From: Pseudomonas vancouverensis
GTDB taxonomy: Bacteria; Pseudomonadota; Gammaproteobacteria; Pseudomonadales; Pseudomonadaceae
NCBI RefSeq assembly: GCF_004348895.1
Contig: NZ_RRZK01000032.1
Coordinates: 310,001-374,000, forward strand
DNA length: 64,000 bases
Reading direction: 5' to 3'
The position numbers and the translations under genes are program-made. Below, piece after piece: positions 35,623-44,545 of this stretch (positions within the stretch are counted from its first letter, which is position 1; every line of letters begins with the position of its first letter). The notes beneath the pieces were generated by a model. The model was not told the origin of the DNA. It ran no database searches and saw only the letters and a program-made list of their open reading frames with translations.

Positions 35623-36843
35623 ATGTCCGTTGAGCACGCTGCGGTACAACGCGCCGATTTCGATCAGGTTATGGTTCCAAACTACGCGCCAGCCGCCTTC
35701 ATTCCTGTGCGTGGCGCCGGTTCCCGCGTCTGGGACCAGTCCGGTCGCGAGCTGATCGACTTCGCCGGCGGGATTGCCGTTAACGTACTGGGTCACGCAC
35801 ATCCTGCACTGGTCGGTGCCTTGACCGAGCAGGCGAACAAGCTGTGGCACGTGTCCAACGTGTTCACCAACGAGCCGGCCCTGCGCCTGGCCCACAAGCT
35901 GATCGACGCCACGTTTGCCGAGCGTGCTTTCTTCTGTAACTCCGGCGCCGAAGCCAACGAGGCCGCGTTCAAGCTGGCCCGTCGTGTCGCGTTCGATCGT
36001 TATGGCAGCGATAAGTACGAAATCATCGCCGCGCTCAACAGCTTCCACGGCCGCACCCTGTTCACCGTGAACGTCGGTGGCCAATCGAAGTATTCCGATG
36101 GCTTTGGTCCGAAGATCACTGGCATCACCCACGTCCCTTACAACGACCTGGCTGCGCTGAAAGCCGCTGTGTCGGACAAGACTTGTGCGGTCGTTCTCGA
36201 GCCGATCCAGGGTGAGGGCGGCGTGCTGCCGGCTGAACTGGCCTACCTGCAAGGCGCCCGTGAACTGTGCAACGAGCACAACGCGCTGCTGGTGTTCGAC
36301 GAAGTGCAAACCGGCATGGGCCGCACCGGCAAGCTGTTTGCCTACCAGCATTACGGCGTGACCCCGGACATCCTGACCAGCGCCAAGAGCCTGGGCGGCG
36401 GTTTCCCGATCGCAGCCATGCTGACCACCGAAGAGCTGGCCAAACACCTGGTCGTCGGCACCCACGGCACCACCTACGGCGGCAACCCGCTGGCCTGTGC
36501 AGTTGCCGAAGCGGTGATCGACGTGATCAACACGCCTGAGGTGCTGGCCGGTGTCAACGCCAAGCACGACAAGTTCAAGGCGCGCCTTGAGCAGATCGGC
36601 GAGCAGTACGGTTTGTTCACTCAAGTGCGTGGCCTGGGCCTGTTGATCGGTTGCGTGCTGAGCGATGCCTGGAAAGGCAAGGCCAAGGACATCTTCAACG
36701 CCGCTGAAAAAGAAGGCCTGATGATTCTGCAAGCCGGCCCGGACGTGATCCGTTTTGCCCCGAGCCTGGTGGTGGAAGACGCTGATATCGATGCCGGTCT
36801 GGACCGCTTCGAACGCGCTGCCGCAAAACTGGCGCAAGCCTGA
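35623..36843 (+). CDS. aruC: Succinylornithine/acetylornithine aminotransferase
   Basis: A 406-residue PLP enzyme (class III aminotransferase), third step of the arginine succinyltransferase pathway (succinylornithine to succinylglutamate semialdehyde), also able to act in arginine synthesis. Motifs: NSGAEANEAAFKLAR, LLVFDEVQTGMGRTG, catalytic Lys in TSAKSLGGGFPIAAM. CAGGAG precedes ATG 35623. First gene of the aru operon, homologue of PA0895. A REPIN follows it. Confidence 0.95.
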   Translation: MSVEHAAVQRADFDQVMVPNYAPAAFIPVRGAGSRVWDQSGRELIDFAGGIAVNVLGHAHPALVGALTEQANKLWHVSNVFTNEPALRLAHKLIDATFAERAFFCNSGAEANEAAFKLARRVAFDRYGSDKYEIIAALNSFHGRTLFTVNVGGQSKYSDGFGPKITGITHVPYNDLAALKAAVSDKTCAVVLEPIQGEGGVLPAELAYLQGARELCNEHNALLVFDEVQTGMGRTGKLFAYQHYGVTPDILTSAKSLGGGFPIAAMLTTEELAKHLVVGTHGTTYGGNPLACAVAEAVIDVINTPEVLAGVNAKHDKFKARLEQIGEQYGLFTQVRGLGLLIGCVLSDAWKGKAKDIFNAAEKEGLMILQAGPDVIRFAPSLVVEDADIDAGLDRFERAAAKLAQA

Positions 36844-36903
36844 TAGACCCTTCGGCGCCTGCACGTCAGGCGTCGATCCCAATTTATGCCGCGCCTGATG
36901 CAA

Positions 36904-36993
36904 TGTGGGAGCGAGCTTGCTCGCGATGAGGGCCAGACAGCCAACATCTTTGTTGTCTGATCGGACGCAATCGCGAGCAAGCTCGCTCCCACA
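36904..36993. repeat. REPIN between aruC and aruF
   Basis: TGTGGGAGCGAGCTTGCTCG at 36904 and its inverted copy ending 36993, about 44 bases apart: an intact REPIN of the fluorescens-group type. Confidence 0.9.
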
Positions 36994-37055
36994 GGTACCT
37001 CAGTGTTTGGGCCGGCTGTTTTTTCTCTGTGATTTTTGAAATAAGGAGTGACACC

Positions 37056-38075
37056 ATGCTGGTGATGCGCCCCGCGCAAATGGCTGATCTGGGCGAGGTA
37101 CAGCGTCTGGCTGCGGACAGCCCGATTGGTGTCACTTCGTTGCCGGATGACGTTGAACGCCTGAGCGACAAGATCGCCGCGAGCGAAGCCTCGTTCGCCG
37201 CCGAAGTGAGCTTCAACGGTGAAGAGAGTTACTTCTTCGTCCTGGAAGACACCGCCACCGGCAAGCTGGCCGGTTGCTCGGCAATCGTCGCTTCGGCCGG
37301 TTACTCCGAACCGTTCTACAGCTTTCGCAACGAAACTTTCGTACACGCCTCCCGCGAGCTGAAGATTCACAACAAGATCCACGTGCTTTCCCAGTGCCAC
37401 GACCTGACCGGCAACAGCTTGCTGACCAGCTTCTACGTGCAGCGCGATCTGGTGGGGTCGCCCTGGTCGGAGTTGAATTCCCGTGGCCGCCTGTTGTTCG
37501 TCGCCAGTCACCCGGAGCGCTTTGCCGATTCGGTGGTGACCGAGATCGTCGGCTACAGCGATGAAAACGGTGATTCGCCATTCTGGGATGCCATTGGTCG
37601 CAACTTCTTCGACCTGAACTACGCCGAAGCCGAGCGCTTGTGCGGCCTGAAGAGCCGGACCTTCCTCGCCGAACTGATGCCGCATTACCCGATCTACGTG
37701 CCCTTGCTGCCGGATTCGGCGCAGGAAGCGATGGGGCAGGTGCATCCGCGGGCGCAGATTACCTTCGACATCCTGATGCGCGAAGGTTTCGAGACCGATC
37801 ATTACATCGACATTTTCGACGGCGGCCCGACCCTGCATGCGCGCGTCTCGGGCATTCGTTCGATTGCCCAGAGTCGCGTCGTGCCGGTGAAGATCGGCGA
37901 GCCGGTCAAAGGTGTCGGCCGTCAGTACCTGGTGGCCAACGCGCAGTTGCAGGATTACCGCGCGGTCATGCTCGAACTGGATTACGCACCGGGCAAACCT
38001 GTGACCCTGGACCTGGAAGCGGCCGAAGCCCTGGGCGTCGGCGAGGGCGCCAGCGTGCGTCTGGTGGCGGTTTAA
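37056..38075 (+). CDS. aruF: Arginine/ornithine N-succinyltransferase, alpha subunit
   Basis: A 339-residue subunit of the enzyme that transfers succinyl from succinyl-CoA to arginine, first step of the pathway. Signatures HDLTGNSLLTSFYV, GRNFFDLNYAEAERLCG and FLAELMPHYPIYVPLL. ATG 37056 follows ATAAGGAG. Paired with aruG downstream (about 40% alike by eye); homologue of PA0896. Confidence 0.95.
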   Translation: MLVMRPAQMADLGEVQRLAADSPIGVTSLPDDVERLSDKIAASEASFAAEVSFNGEESYFFVLEDTATGKLAGCSAIVASAGYSEPFYSFRNETFVHASRELKIHNKIHVLSQCHDLTGNSLLTSFYVQRDLVGSPWSELNSRGRLLFVASHPERFADSVVTEIVGYSDENGDSPFWDAIGRNFFDLNYAEAERLCGLKSRTFLAELMPHYPIYVPLLPDSAQEAMGQVHPRAQITFDILMREGFETDHYIDIFDGGPTLHARVSGIRSIAQSRVVPVKIGEPVKGVGRQYLVANAQLQDYRAVMLELDYAPGKPVTLDLEAAEALGVGEGASVRLVAV

Positions 38076-38156
38076 ACCCGCTGCAATGCCTGCAAAAGTT
38101 TGCCTGAAAGCAGCGAGTTTCACGGGTGACGCAAGCCGCCCGTTTGAGGAGATAGC

Positions 38157-39182
38157 ATGATCGTTCGTCCCGTACGCAGCAGCGACTTACCCGCTCTGAT
38201 CGACCTGGCCCGTAGCACCGGCACCGGCCTGACCACCTTGCCGGCCAACGAAGAGCGTCTGGCCCATCGGGTCGGCTGGGCCGAGAAAACCTTCCGAGGC
38301 GAAGCCGCGCGGGGCGATGCGGACTACCTGTTCGTGCTCGAAGACGACAACGGTCGCGTGGTCGGTATCAGTGCGATTGCCGGTGCGGTCGGCCTGCGCG
38401 AGCCCTGGTACAACTTCCGCGTGGGCCTGACGGTCAGCGCCTCCCAGGAGTTGAAGATCTACCGCGAAATCCCGACGCTGTTCCTGGCCAACGACCTGAC
38501 CGGCAACTCCGAGCTGTGTTCGTTGTTCCTGCACGCCGATTACCGCACCGGCCTCAATGGCCGCATGTTGTCGAAGGCGCGGATGCTGTTCATCGCCGAG
38601 TTCTCGCAACTGTTCGGCAACAAGATCATCGCCGAGATGCGCGGAGTGTCCGACGAAGCCGGGCGCTCGCCATTCTGGGAAAGCCTGGGCCGGCACTTCT
38701 TCAAGATGGAATTCAGCCAGGCCGATTACCTGACGGGCGTGGGCAACAAGGCGTTCATTGCCGAACTGATGCCGAAATTCCCGCTGTACACCTGCTTCCT
38801 GTCACCGGATGCGCGCAACGTCATCGGCCAGGTGCACCCGGACACCGAGCCGGCGCTGGCCATGCTCAAGAGCGAAGGTTTCAGCTATCAAGGCTACGTC
38901 GACATCTTCGACGCCGGCCCGGCCATCGAGTGCGAAACCGGCAAGATCCGCGCGGTGCGCGACAGCCAGGCGCTGGTGCTGGCCGTGGGTACGCCGGGTG
39001 ACGACGCCACACCGTTCATCATTCACAACCGCAAGCGCGAAGACTGCCGGATCACGGCTGCTCCTGCACGTCTGGCCGCCGGTACGCTGGTGGTCGATCC
39101 GCAGACTGCCAAACGTCTTCAACTCAACGCTGGCGATCAAGTGCGCGCCGTGGCGTTGTCCGCAGCACGGGAGTCGAAATAA
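38157..39182 (+). CDS. aruG: Arginine N-succinyltransferase, beta subunit
   Basis: A 341-residue paralogue of AruF and its partner subunit: NDLTGNSELCSLFLHADYRT, GRHFFKMEFSQADYLTG and FIAELMPKFPLYTCFLS are the same blocks. GAGGAG precedes ATG 38157. Its TAA overlaps the aruD ATG by one base (TAATG), so the operon is tightly coupled. Homologue of PA0897. Confidence 0.95.
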   Translation: MIVRPVRSSDLPALIDLARSTGTGLTTLPANEERLAHRVGWAEKTFRGEAARGDADYLFVLEDDNGRVVGISAIAGAVGLREPWYNFRVGLTVSASQELKIYREIPTLFLANDLTGNSELCSLFLHADYRTGLNGRMLSKARMLFIAEFSQLFGNKIIAEMRGVSDEAGRSPFWESLGRHFFKMEFSQADYLTGVGNKAFIAELMPKFPLYTCFLSPDARNVIGQVHPDTEPALAMLKSEGFSYQGYVDIFDAGPAIECETGKIRAVRDSQALVLAVGTPGDDATPFIIHNRKREDCRITAAPARLAAGTLVVDPQTAKRLQLNAGDQVRAVALSAARESK

Positions 39183-40648
39183 TGAAGTCGCTTTACATCG
39201 CAGGGCAATGGCTGGCCGGTCAGGGCGAAGTCTTTGAATCGCTGAACCCGGTGACCCAGCAAGTGCTGTGGACCGGCGCTGGCGCCACTTCCGAGCAGGT
39301 CGAATCTGCCGTACAGGCAGCGCGTCAGGCCTTTCCGGGTTGGGCGCGTCGTACCCTGGAAGAACGTATTGCCGTGCTGGAAGCTTTTGCTGCCGCGCTG
39401 AAAAAACACGCCGATGAGCTTGCGCACACTATCGGTGAGGAAACCGGTAAACCGCTGTGGGAAGCCGCGACCGAAGTGACCAGCATGGTCAACAAGATCG
39501 CGATTTCGGTGCAGAGCTACCGCGAACGCACCGGCGAGAAGAGCGGCCCTCTGGGCGACGCCACCGCCGTACTGCGCCACAAGCCACATGGTGTGGTCGC
39601 AGTATTCGGCCCTTACAACTTCCCCGGGCACCTGCCGAACGGCCACATCGTGCCGGCGCTGCTGGCTGGTAACAGCGTGCTGTTCAAACCGAGCGAACTG
39701 ACCCCGAAAGTCGCCGAGCTGACGGTCAAGTGCTGGATCGAAGCCGGTTTGCCGGAAGGCGTGTTGAACCTGCTGCAAGGCGCTCGCGAAACCGGTATCG
39801 CCCTGGCGGCGAACCCGGGCATCGACGGCCTGTTTTTCACCGGCTCCAGCCGTACCGGCAATCATCTGCACCAGCAGTTCGCCGGTCGCCCGGACAAGAT
39901 CCTCGCGCTGGAAATGGGTGGCAACAACCCGCTGGTGGTCGATCAGGTCGCCGACCTCGATGCCGCCGTCTACACCATCATTCAGTCGGCGTTCATTTCC
40001 GCCGGCCAGCGTTGCACCTGCGCCCGTCGCTTGCTGGTGCCAGAAGGCGCCTGGGGTGATTCGCTGCTGGCACGCCTGGTTGCCGTCAGCTCGACGATTG
40101 CTGTCGGCGCCTTCGATCAGCAACCGGCGCCGTTCATGGGCTCGGTGGTTTCCCTGGCGGCTGCCAAGGCGCTGATGGATGCGCAGGAACATCTGTTGGC
40201 CAACGGCGCTGTTGCACTGCTGGACATGACACAGCCAGAGGCGCAATCGGCCTTGCTGACCCCGGGTATTCTCGATGTGACCGCCGTGGCGGATCGCCCT
40301 GACGAAGAACTGTTCGGCCCGCTGTTGCAAGTGATCCGCTACGCTGATTTTGCTGCGGCGATTGCTGAAGCCAACGACACCGCTTACGGCCTGGCGGCTG
40401 GGTTGCTGTCGGACTCCGAAGCGCGTTACCAGCAGTTCTGGCTGGAAAGCCGCGCCGGTATCGTCAACTGGAACAAGCAATTGACCGGTGCCGCGAGCAG
40501 CGCGCCATTCGGCGGTGTCGGTGCCTCGGGCAACCATCGCGCCAGTGCTTACTACGCGGCGGATTACTGCGCGTACCCGGTGGCCTCGCTGGAAACCCCA
40601 AGCCTGACCTTGCCGGCCGCCCTGACGCCGGGCGTGAAGATGGCGTGA
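39182..40648 (+). CDS. aruD: Succinylglutamate semialdehyde dehydrogenase
   Basis: A 488-residue NAD-dependent aldehyde dehydrogenase (fourth pathway step). Catalytic Glu in LALEMGGNNPLVV, catalytic Cys in SAGQRCTCARRL, NAD motif FTGSSRTG. Known as astD/aruD; homologue of PA0898. A REPIN follows. Confidence 0.96.
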   Translation: MKSLYIAGQWLAGQGEVFESLNPVTQQVLWTGAGATSEQVESAVQAARQAFPGWARRTLEERIAVLEAFAAALKKHADELAHTIGEETGKPLWEAATEVTSMVNKIAISVQSYRERTGEKSGPLGDATAVLRHKPHGVVAVFGPYNFPGHLPNGHIVPALLAGNSVLFKPSELTPKVAELTVKCWIEAGLPEGVLNLLQGARETGIALAANPGIDGLFFTGSSRTGNHLHQQFAGRPDKILALEMGGNNPLVVDQVADLDAAVYTIIQSAFISAGQRCTCARRLLVPEGAWGDSLLARLVAVSSTIAVGAFDQQPAPFMGSVVSLAAAKALMDAQEHLLANGAVALLDMTQPEAQSALLTPGILDVTAVADRPDEELFGPLLQVIRYADFAAAIAEANDTAYGLAAGLLSDSEARYQQFWLESRAGIVNWNKQLTGAASSAPFGGVGASGNHRASAYYAADYCAYPVASLETPSLTLPAALTPGVKMA

Positions 40649-40654
40649 TGCCCA

Positions 40655-40719
40655 ATCACGAGCAAGCTCGCTCCCACAAGGGCGATGAAATCCCTGTGGG
40701 AGCGAGCTTGTTCGCGATG
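40655..40719. repeat. REPIN between aruD and aruB
   Basis: CACGAGCAAGCTCGCTCCCA and, inverted, TGTGGGAGCGAGCTTGTTCG separated by about 18 bases. One or two bases differ from the copy at 36904. Confidence 0.9.
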
Positions 40720-40786
40720 GCCGCGCCTCGGTCTTGAAGAACAGTTACTGAAGCCTATAACAACAGATTCTCGTGGAGCCTCGCCG

Positions 40787-42133
40787 ATGAAATCCTATGA
40801 AGTCAATTTTGACGGTCTAGTGGGGCCGACCCATAACTACGGCGGCCTGTCCTACGGCAACGTCGCGTCCCAGAGCAACAGCCAGCAGTCTTCCAATCCG
40901 AAGGAAGCGGCGTTGCAGGGCCTGGCGAAAATGAAAGCGCTGATGGAAATGGGTTTCCAGCAAGGCGTACTGGCCCCGCAAGAGCGCCCGGATGTGGCTG
41001 CACTGCGTCGCCTGGGTTTTGCCGGCACTGACGCCCAGGTGATCGAGCGCGCCGCCAAAGAAGCGATGCCTTTGCTGGTAGCCAGTTGCTCGGCGTCGAG
41101 CATGTGGGTGGCCAACGCCGCCACGGTCAGCCCGAGCGCCGACACCGCTGACGGTCGTGTGCACTTCACCGCCGCCAACCTCAATTGCAAGTACCACCGC
41201 AGCATCGAACACCCGACCACCAGCCGCGTGCTGGGGGCGATGTTCGCCGACCAGAAGCATTTCGCCCACCATGCCGCCTTGCCGGCCGTGGCGCAGTTCG
41301 GTGACGAAGGCGCGGCCAACCACACGCGTTTCTGCCGTGAATACGGCGAAGCCGGCGTCGAGTTCTTCGTGTTCGGCCGCAGTGCATTCGACACCCGCTA
41401 CCCGGCGCCGCAAAAGTATCCAGCGCGGCAGACCCTCGAAGCTTCCCAGGCTGTGGCGCGTCTGCACGGCTTGAGCGACGACGGCGTGGTCTATGCCCAG
41501 CAGAACCCGTCGGTGATCGATCAGGGCGTATTCCACAACGACGTGATCGCGGTCGGTAACGGTGAAGTGCTGTTCTATCACGAGGACGCGTTCCTCGAGA
41601 CCGAGAAGATGCTCGCCGAGTTGCAGAGCAAACTCGCCAAGGTCGGTGGGAAATTCCAGTCGATCTGTGTTCCGCGTTCCGCGGTAACCGTTGAAGACGC
41701 GGTTCGTTCCTACCTGTTCAATAGCCAACTGCTGTCACGTCCTGACGGTTCGATGCTGTTGATCGTGCCGGAAGAGTGCCGTGGCAATGAGCGCGTGTGG
41801 CAGTATCTGCAGGGTTTGACCGGCTCTGGCGGGCTGATCCGCGAAGTGAAAGTCTTCGATCTCAAGCAAAGTATGCAGAACGGCGGTGGCCCGGCTTGCC
41901 TGCGACTGCGCGTCGCCCTCAACGAAACCGAACTGGCGGCCGTCAACCCAGGGGTTATCATGACGGCACCGTTGTACGGCACACTGACCGAATGGGTCGA
42001 GAAGCACTACCGCGACCGCATGACCGAAAGCGACCTGGCGGACCCGCAGTTGCTGCTTGAGTGCCGGACGGCACTGGATGAACTGACGCAAATCCTTAAA
42101 CTGGGCGCGGTTTATCCATTCCAGATCAATTGA
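40787..42133 (+). CDS. aruB: N-succinylarginine dihydrolase
   Basis: A 448-residue enzyme converting succinylarginine to succinylornithine, CO2 and 2 NH3 (second pathway step). Starts MKSYEVNFDGLVGPTHNYGG at ATG 40787; catalytic-type blocks NLNCKYHRSIEHPTTSRVL, FHNDVIAVGNGEVLFYHEDA and QNGGGPACLRLRVAL, with the active-site Cys in the last one. Homologue of PA0899. The open frame before 40787 covers the REPIN and is not coding. Confidence 0.95.
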   Translation: MKSYEVNFDGLVGPTHNYGGLSYGNVASQSNSQQSSNPKEAALQGLAKMKALMEMGFQQGVLAPQERPDVAALRRLGFAGTDAQVIERAAKEAMPLLVASCSASSMWVANAATVSPSADTADGRVHFTAANLNCKYHRSIEHPTTSRVLGAMFADQKHFAHHAALPAVAQFGDEGAANHTRFCREYGEAGVEFFVFGRSAFDTRYPAPQKYPARQTLEASQAVARLHGLSDDGVVYAQQNPSVIDQGVFHNDVIAVGNGEVLFYHEDAFLETEKMLAELQSKLAKVGGKFQSICVPRSAVTVEDAVRSYLFNSQLLSRPDGSMLLIVPEECRGNERVWQYLQGLTGSGGLIREVKVFDLKQSMQNGGGPACLRLRVALNETELAAVNPGVIMTAPLYGTLTEWVEKHYRDRMTESDLADPQLLLECRTALDELTQILKLGAVYPFQIN

Positions 42134-42194
42134 TCGACGGCGCGTTGTCTTGCAAGGCAGCGCGCCGCTTCATCTCAAACGAGAGCGTAAAGAC

Positions 42195-42482
42195 ATGAGC
42201 GATTCCCTGCAGCTGATCCTTGAAGACACCGACGGCACGCAACTGGAGACTTCCTGCACCCGCGTCGCGGTCCTGTGGCAAGGCAAGGAGCTGTGGATTC
42301 AGCAGGACGGCCGCGGCCAGTTGCTGATCGGTGTGGACGTGGAGGAGGGCGACGCCGAGTACGCCAACCTGCTGCTTCGTCCATTGGCGACTAATCTGGT
42401 AAGTCTGCAACTGGAAATGGAACCTGCCGACCTCAGTGACGAAGAACACGTTCACGGTCCGGACTGCAACCACGATCACTAA
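42195..42482 (+). CDS. Conserved hypothetical protein between aruB and aruE
   Basis: A 95-residue protein (MSDSLQLILEDTDGTQLETS ...) ending in a His/Cys-rich tail HVHGPDCNHDH, likely able to bind metal. It occupies the place of PA0900 in PAO1, so it is a conserved passenger of the aru operon; its role is unknown. ATG 42195 is chosen; AruE starts 12 bases after it. Confidence 0.8.
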   Translation: MSDSLQLILEDTDGTQLETSCTRVAVLWQGKELWIQQDGRGQLLIGVDVEEGDAEYANLLLRPLATNLVSLQLEMEPADLSDEEHVHGPDCNHDH

Positions 42483-42494
42483 GGAATACGCTCT

Positions 42495-43505
42495 ATGCTC
42501 GCCCTCGGCAAACTGCTTGAACTGACCCTCGCCGGCCGTGAACCGGCGGAGAAGACTCAACTGACTGTCGAAGGCGTGCGCATGCGCTGGTTGAGCGAAG
42601 GGGCGCTGGAAGTCCGGCCTCCTGAAGCGCGCGACAACGGCCTGGACCTGCTGTTGTCGGCGGGCATCCACGGCAACGAAACAGCGCCGATCGAGTTGCT
42701 CGATCGCCTGTTGCACGACATCGCCCGCGGCGACCTCAAGCCGCGTGCACGTATTCTGTTCCTGTTCGGCAACCCCGAAGCGATCCGCAAGGGCGAGCGC
42801 TTTGTCGAGCAGGACGTCAATCGGCTGTTCAACGGCCGGCACGAACAAAGCAGCGGTTCCGAAGCGCTACGTGCCTGCGAGCTGGAACGTCTGGCGGCGA
42901 GTTTCTTCAGCCTGCCGAATCGTCAGCGCCTGCACTACGACCTGCACACGGCGATTCGCGGTTCGAAGATCGAGCAGTTCGCCCTGTACCCGTGGAAGGA
43001 AGATCGCCAGCATTCGCGTCAGGAGCTGGCTCGCCTGCGTGCCGCCGGTATGGAAGCGGTGTTGCTGCAGAACAAGCCATCCATCGTGTTCAGTTCCTAC
43101 ACCTACGACAAGCTCGGCGCCGAGGCTTTTACCCTCGAACTGGGCAAGGCACGGCCGTTCGGGCAGAACGCCGGGGTCAACGTTTCGTTGCTGGAGACCC
43201 GTCTCAAGCAGATCATCGAAGGCACCGAACCGGAACTGACCGATGCAGCGCTCGACGGTTTGCAGCTCTACAGCGTGGCGCGGGAAATCATCAAGCACAG
43301 CGACAGCTTCCGCCTGAACCTGCCGGCGGACATCGAGAACTTCTCGGAACTGGAAGTGGGTTACCTGCTGGCGGAAGACATCGCCAACACCCGCTGGATC
43401 ATCGAGGAGGAGGGCGCCCGGATCATCTTCCCGAACCCCAAGGTGAAGAATGGCTTGCGCGCCGGCATTCTGGTGGTGCCGACCACGGACGAAAACCTGG
43501 CCTGA
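42495..43505 (+). CDS. aruE: Succinylglutamate desuccinylase
   Basis: A 336-residue zinc hydrolase that releases glutamate and succinate, last step of the pathway. Zinc ligands in SAGIHGNETAPIELL (His, Glu) and YDLHTAIRGSKIEQF (His); catalytic Glu in FTLELGKARPFGQN. Homologue of PA0901. A REP palindrome follows. Confidence 0.95.
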   Translation: MLALGKLLELTLAGREPAEKTQLTVEGVRMRWLSEGALEVRPPEARDNGLDLLLSAGIHGNETAPIELLDRLLHDIARGDLKPRARILFLFGNPEAIRKGERFVEQDVNRLFNGRHEQSSGSEALRACELERLAASFFSLPNRQRLHYDLHTAIRGSKIEQFALYPWKEDRQHSRQELARLRAAGMEAVLLQNKPSIVFSSYTYDKLGAEAFTLELGKARPFGQNAGVNVSLLETRLKQIIEGTEPELTDAALDGLQLYSVAREIIKHSDSFRLNLPADIENFSELEVGYLLAEDIANTRWIIEEEGARIIFPNPKVKNGLRAGILVVPTTDENLA

Positions 43506-43522
43506 GCCCAATACGAACCCCA

Positions 43523-43546
43523 TGTGGGAGCGAGCTCGCTCCCACA
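43523..43546. repeat. Single perfect REP palindrome
   Basis: A 24-base perfect palindrome (TGTGGGAGCGAG and its complement, centre at 43534/43535) between the convergent ends of aruE and ribH; probably also acts as a terminator-like stem. Confidence 0.88.
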
Positions 43547-43560
43547 GGTTTTTGTGGTGG

Positions 43561-44073
43561 TTACACGGCTACCGCGCGCGGCTCGGTACGACGCAAAGCG
43601 CGAATCTTGTGCAGCGTATCGGCACAAGTCTTCGCCGCTTCCTGGCCTTTGTGCACGAAATGCTCGAAGAAGAACGTGTGATGCAGTTCTTCACCGGCGT
43701 GGAAGTGATGCGGGGTCAGGGACACCGAGAACACCGGTACTTCGGTTTCCAGCTGAACTTGCATCAGGCCGCTGACCACGGATTGGGCGACGAACTCGTG
43801 GCGGTAGATGCCGCCATCGACCACCAGGGCGGCTGCGACAATACCGGCGTAGCGACCGGTCTTGGCCAGCAGCTTGGCGTGCAGAGGCATTTCAAAGGCG
43901 CCGCCGACTTCGAAGAAATCGATGTCGGATTCCTGATAACCCTGGGCAATCATTTCGGCGACGAAGCCTTTACGGCTCTGGTCGACAATATCCTTGTGCC
44001 AGCAGGCCTGGATGAACGCAACGCGTTCGCCGTGGTGGTTTTTGCTTTTGCTGTCGATTGCGGTGGGTTGCAT
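43561..44073 (-). CDS. ribH: 6,7-dimethyl-8-ribityllumazine synthase
   Basis: A 170-residue enzyme making lumazine, the direct riboflavin precursor. Family blocks: VAFIQACWHKDIVDQSRKGF, FFEVGGAFEMPLHAKLLA, RYAGIVAAALVVDGGIYRHE, and LTPHHFHAGEELHHTFFFEH with the catalytic His. The extended C-terminus (HFVHKGQEAAKTC) is that of the RibH type II decameric form. It is preceded by an FMN riboswitch and thus repressed when FMN is plentiful. It is not clustered with other rib genes here. Confidence 0.9.
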   Translation of the reverse strand: MQPTAIDSKSKNHHGERVAFIQACWHKDIVDQSRKGFVAEMIAQGYQESDIDFFEVGGAFEMPLHAKLLAKTGRYAGIVAAALVVDGGIYRHEFVAQSVVSGLMQVQLETEVPVFSVSLTPHHFHAGEELHHTFFFEHFVHKGQEAAKTCADTLHKIRALRRTEPRAVAV

Positions 44074-44177
44074 GTTCTGACTCCTGTTTGTGTGAAAAAC
44101 AGGGCGTTATGAATCGAATGGGATTTAAGGGTAGGCACGTCGGCTTGTATGCCAGCGCACGGCCCTTTGGCGTTAAT

Positions 44178-44346
44178 CCCGTTCTCTCTTCATCCGGACT
44201 ATGACCGTCGGCCCCGGGATCACACCGGGTCTGCTGACCTTGCCGACGACTACGACCATGAGCCGTATCTGCCACCAAGCGCTCGCGGGCTATGCGCATT
44301 GCGCGCAATTACCGCCGGTGGGGAGTTGCACCCCGCCCTGAGAACG
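44178..44346 (-). promoter_or_regulatory. FMN riboswitch (RFN element) of ribH
   Basis: Minus strand carries the RFN landmarks in order: TTCTCAGGGCGGGG, AACTCCCCACCGGCGGTAAT, AGCCCGCGAGCGC, GTCAGCAGACCCGGTGTGAT, CCGACGGTCATAGTCCGGAT and GAAGAGAGAACG. The aptamer ends ~105 bases before the ribH start. Confidence 0.95.
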
Positions 44347-44545
44347 TTTTTGCCGCCCGAAAGTGTGGCGGCGCAGCGTTTTTATCACATATTTCCTGCG
44401 TGCGCATGGCTCCTTTTGGATGATTGTCATCGGTTTTTCCGTTGATTTAATCGGCCTTTTGCCGAGCAAGGGTTGATTATTTGTCGGTATGCCCGCAGTA
44501 ATTCCAGTCTGAAAGGGATTTCCCCTGCTTAACGAGGCCAGATTC

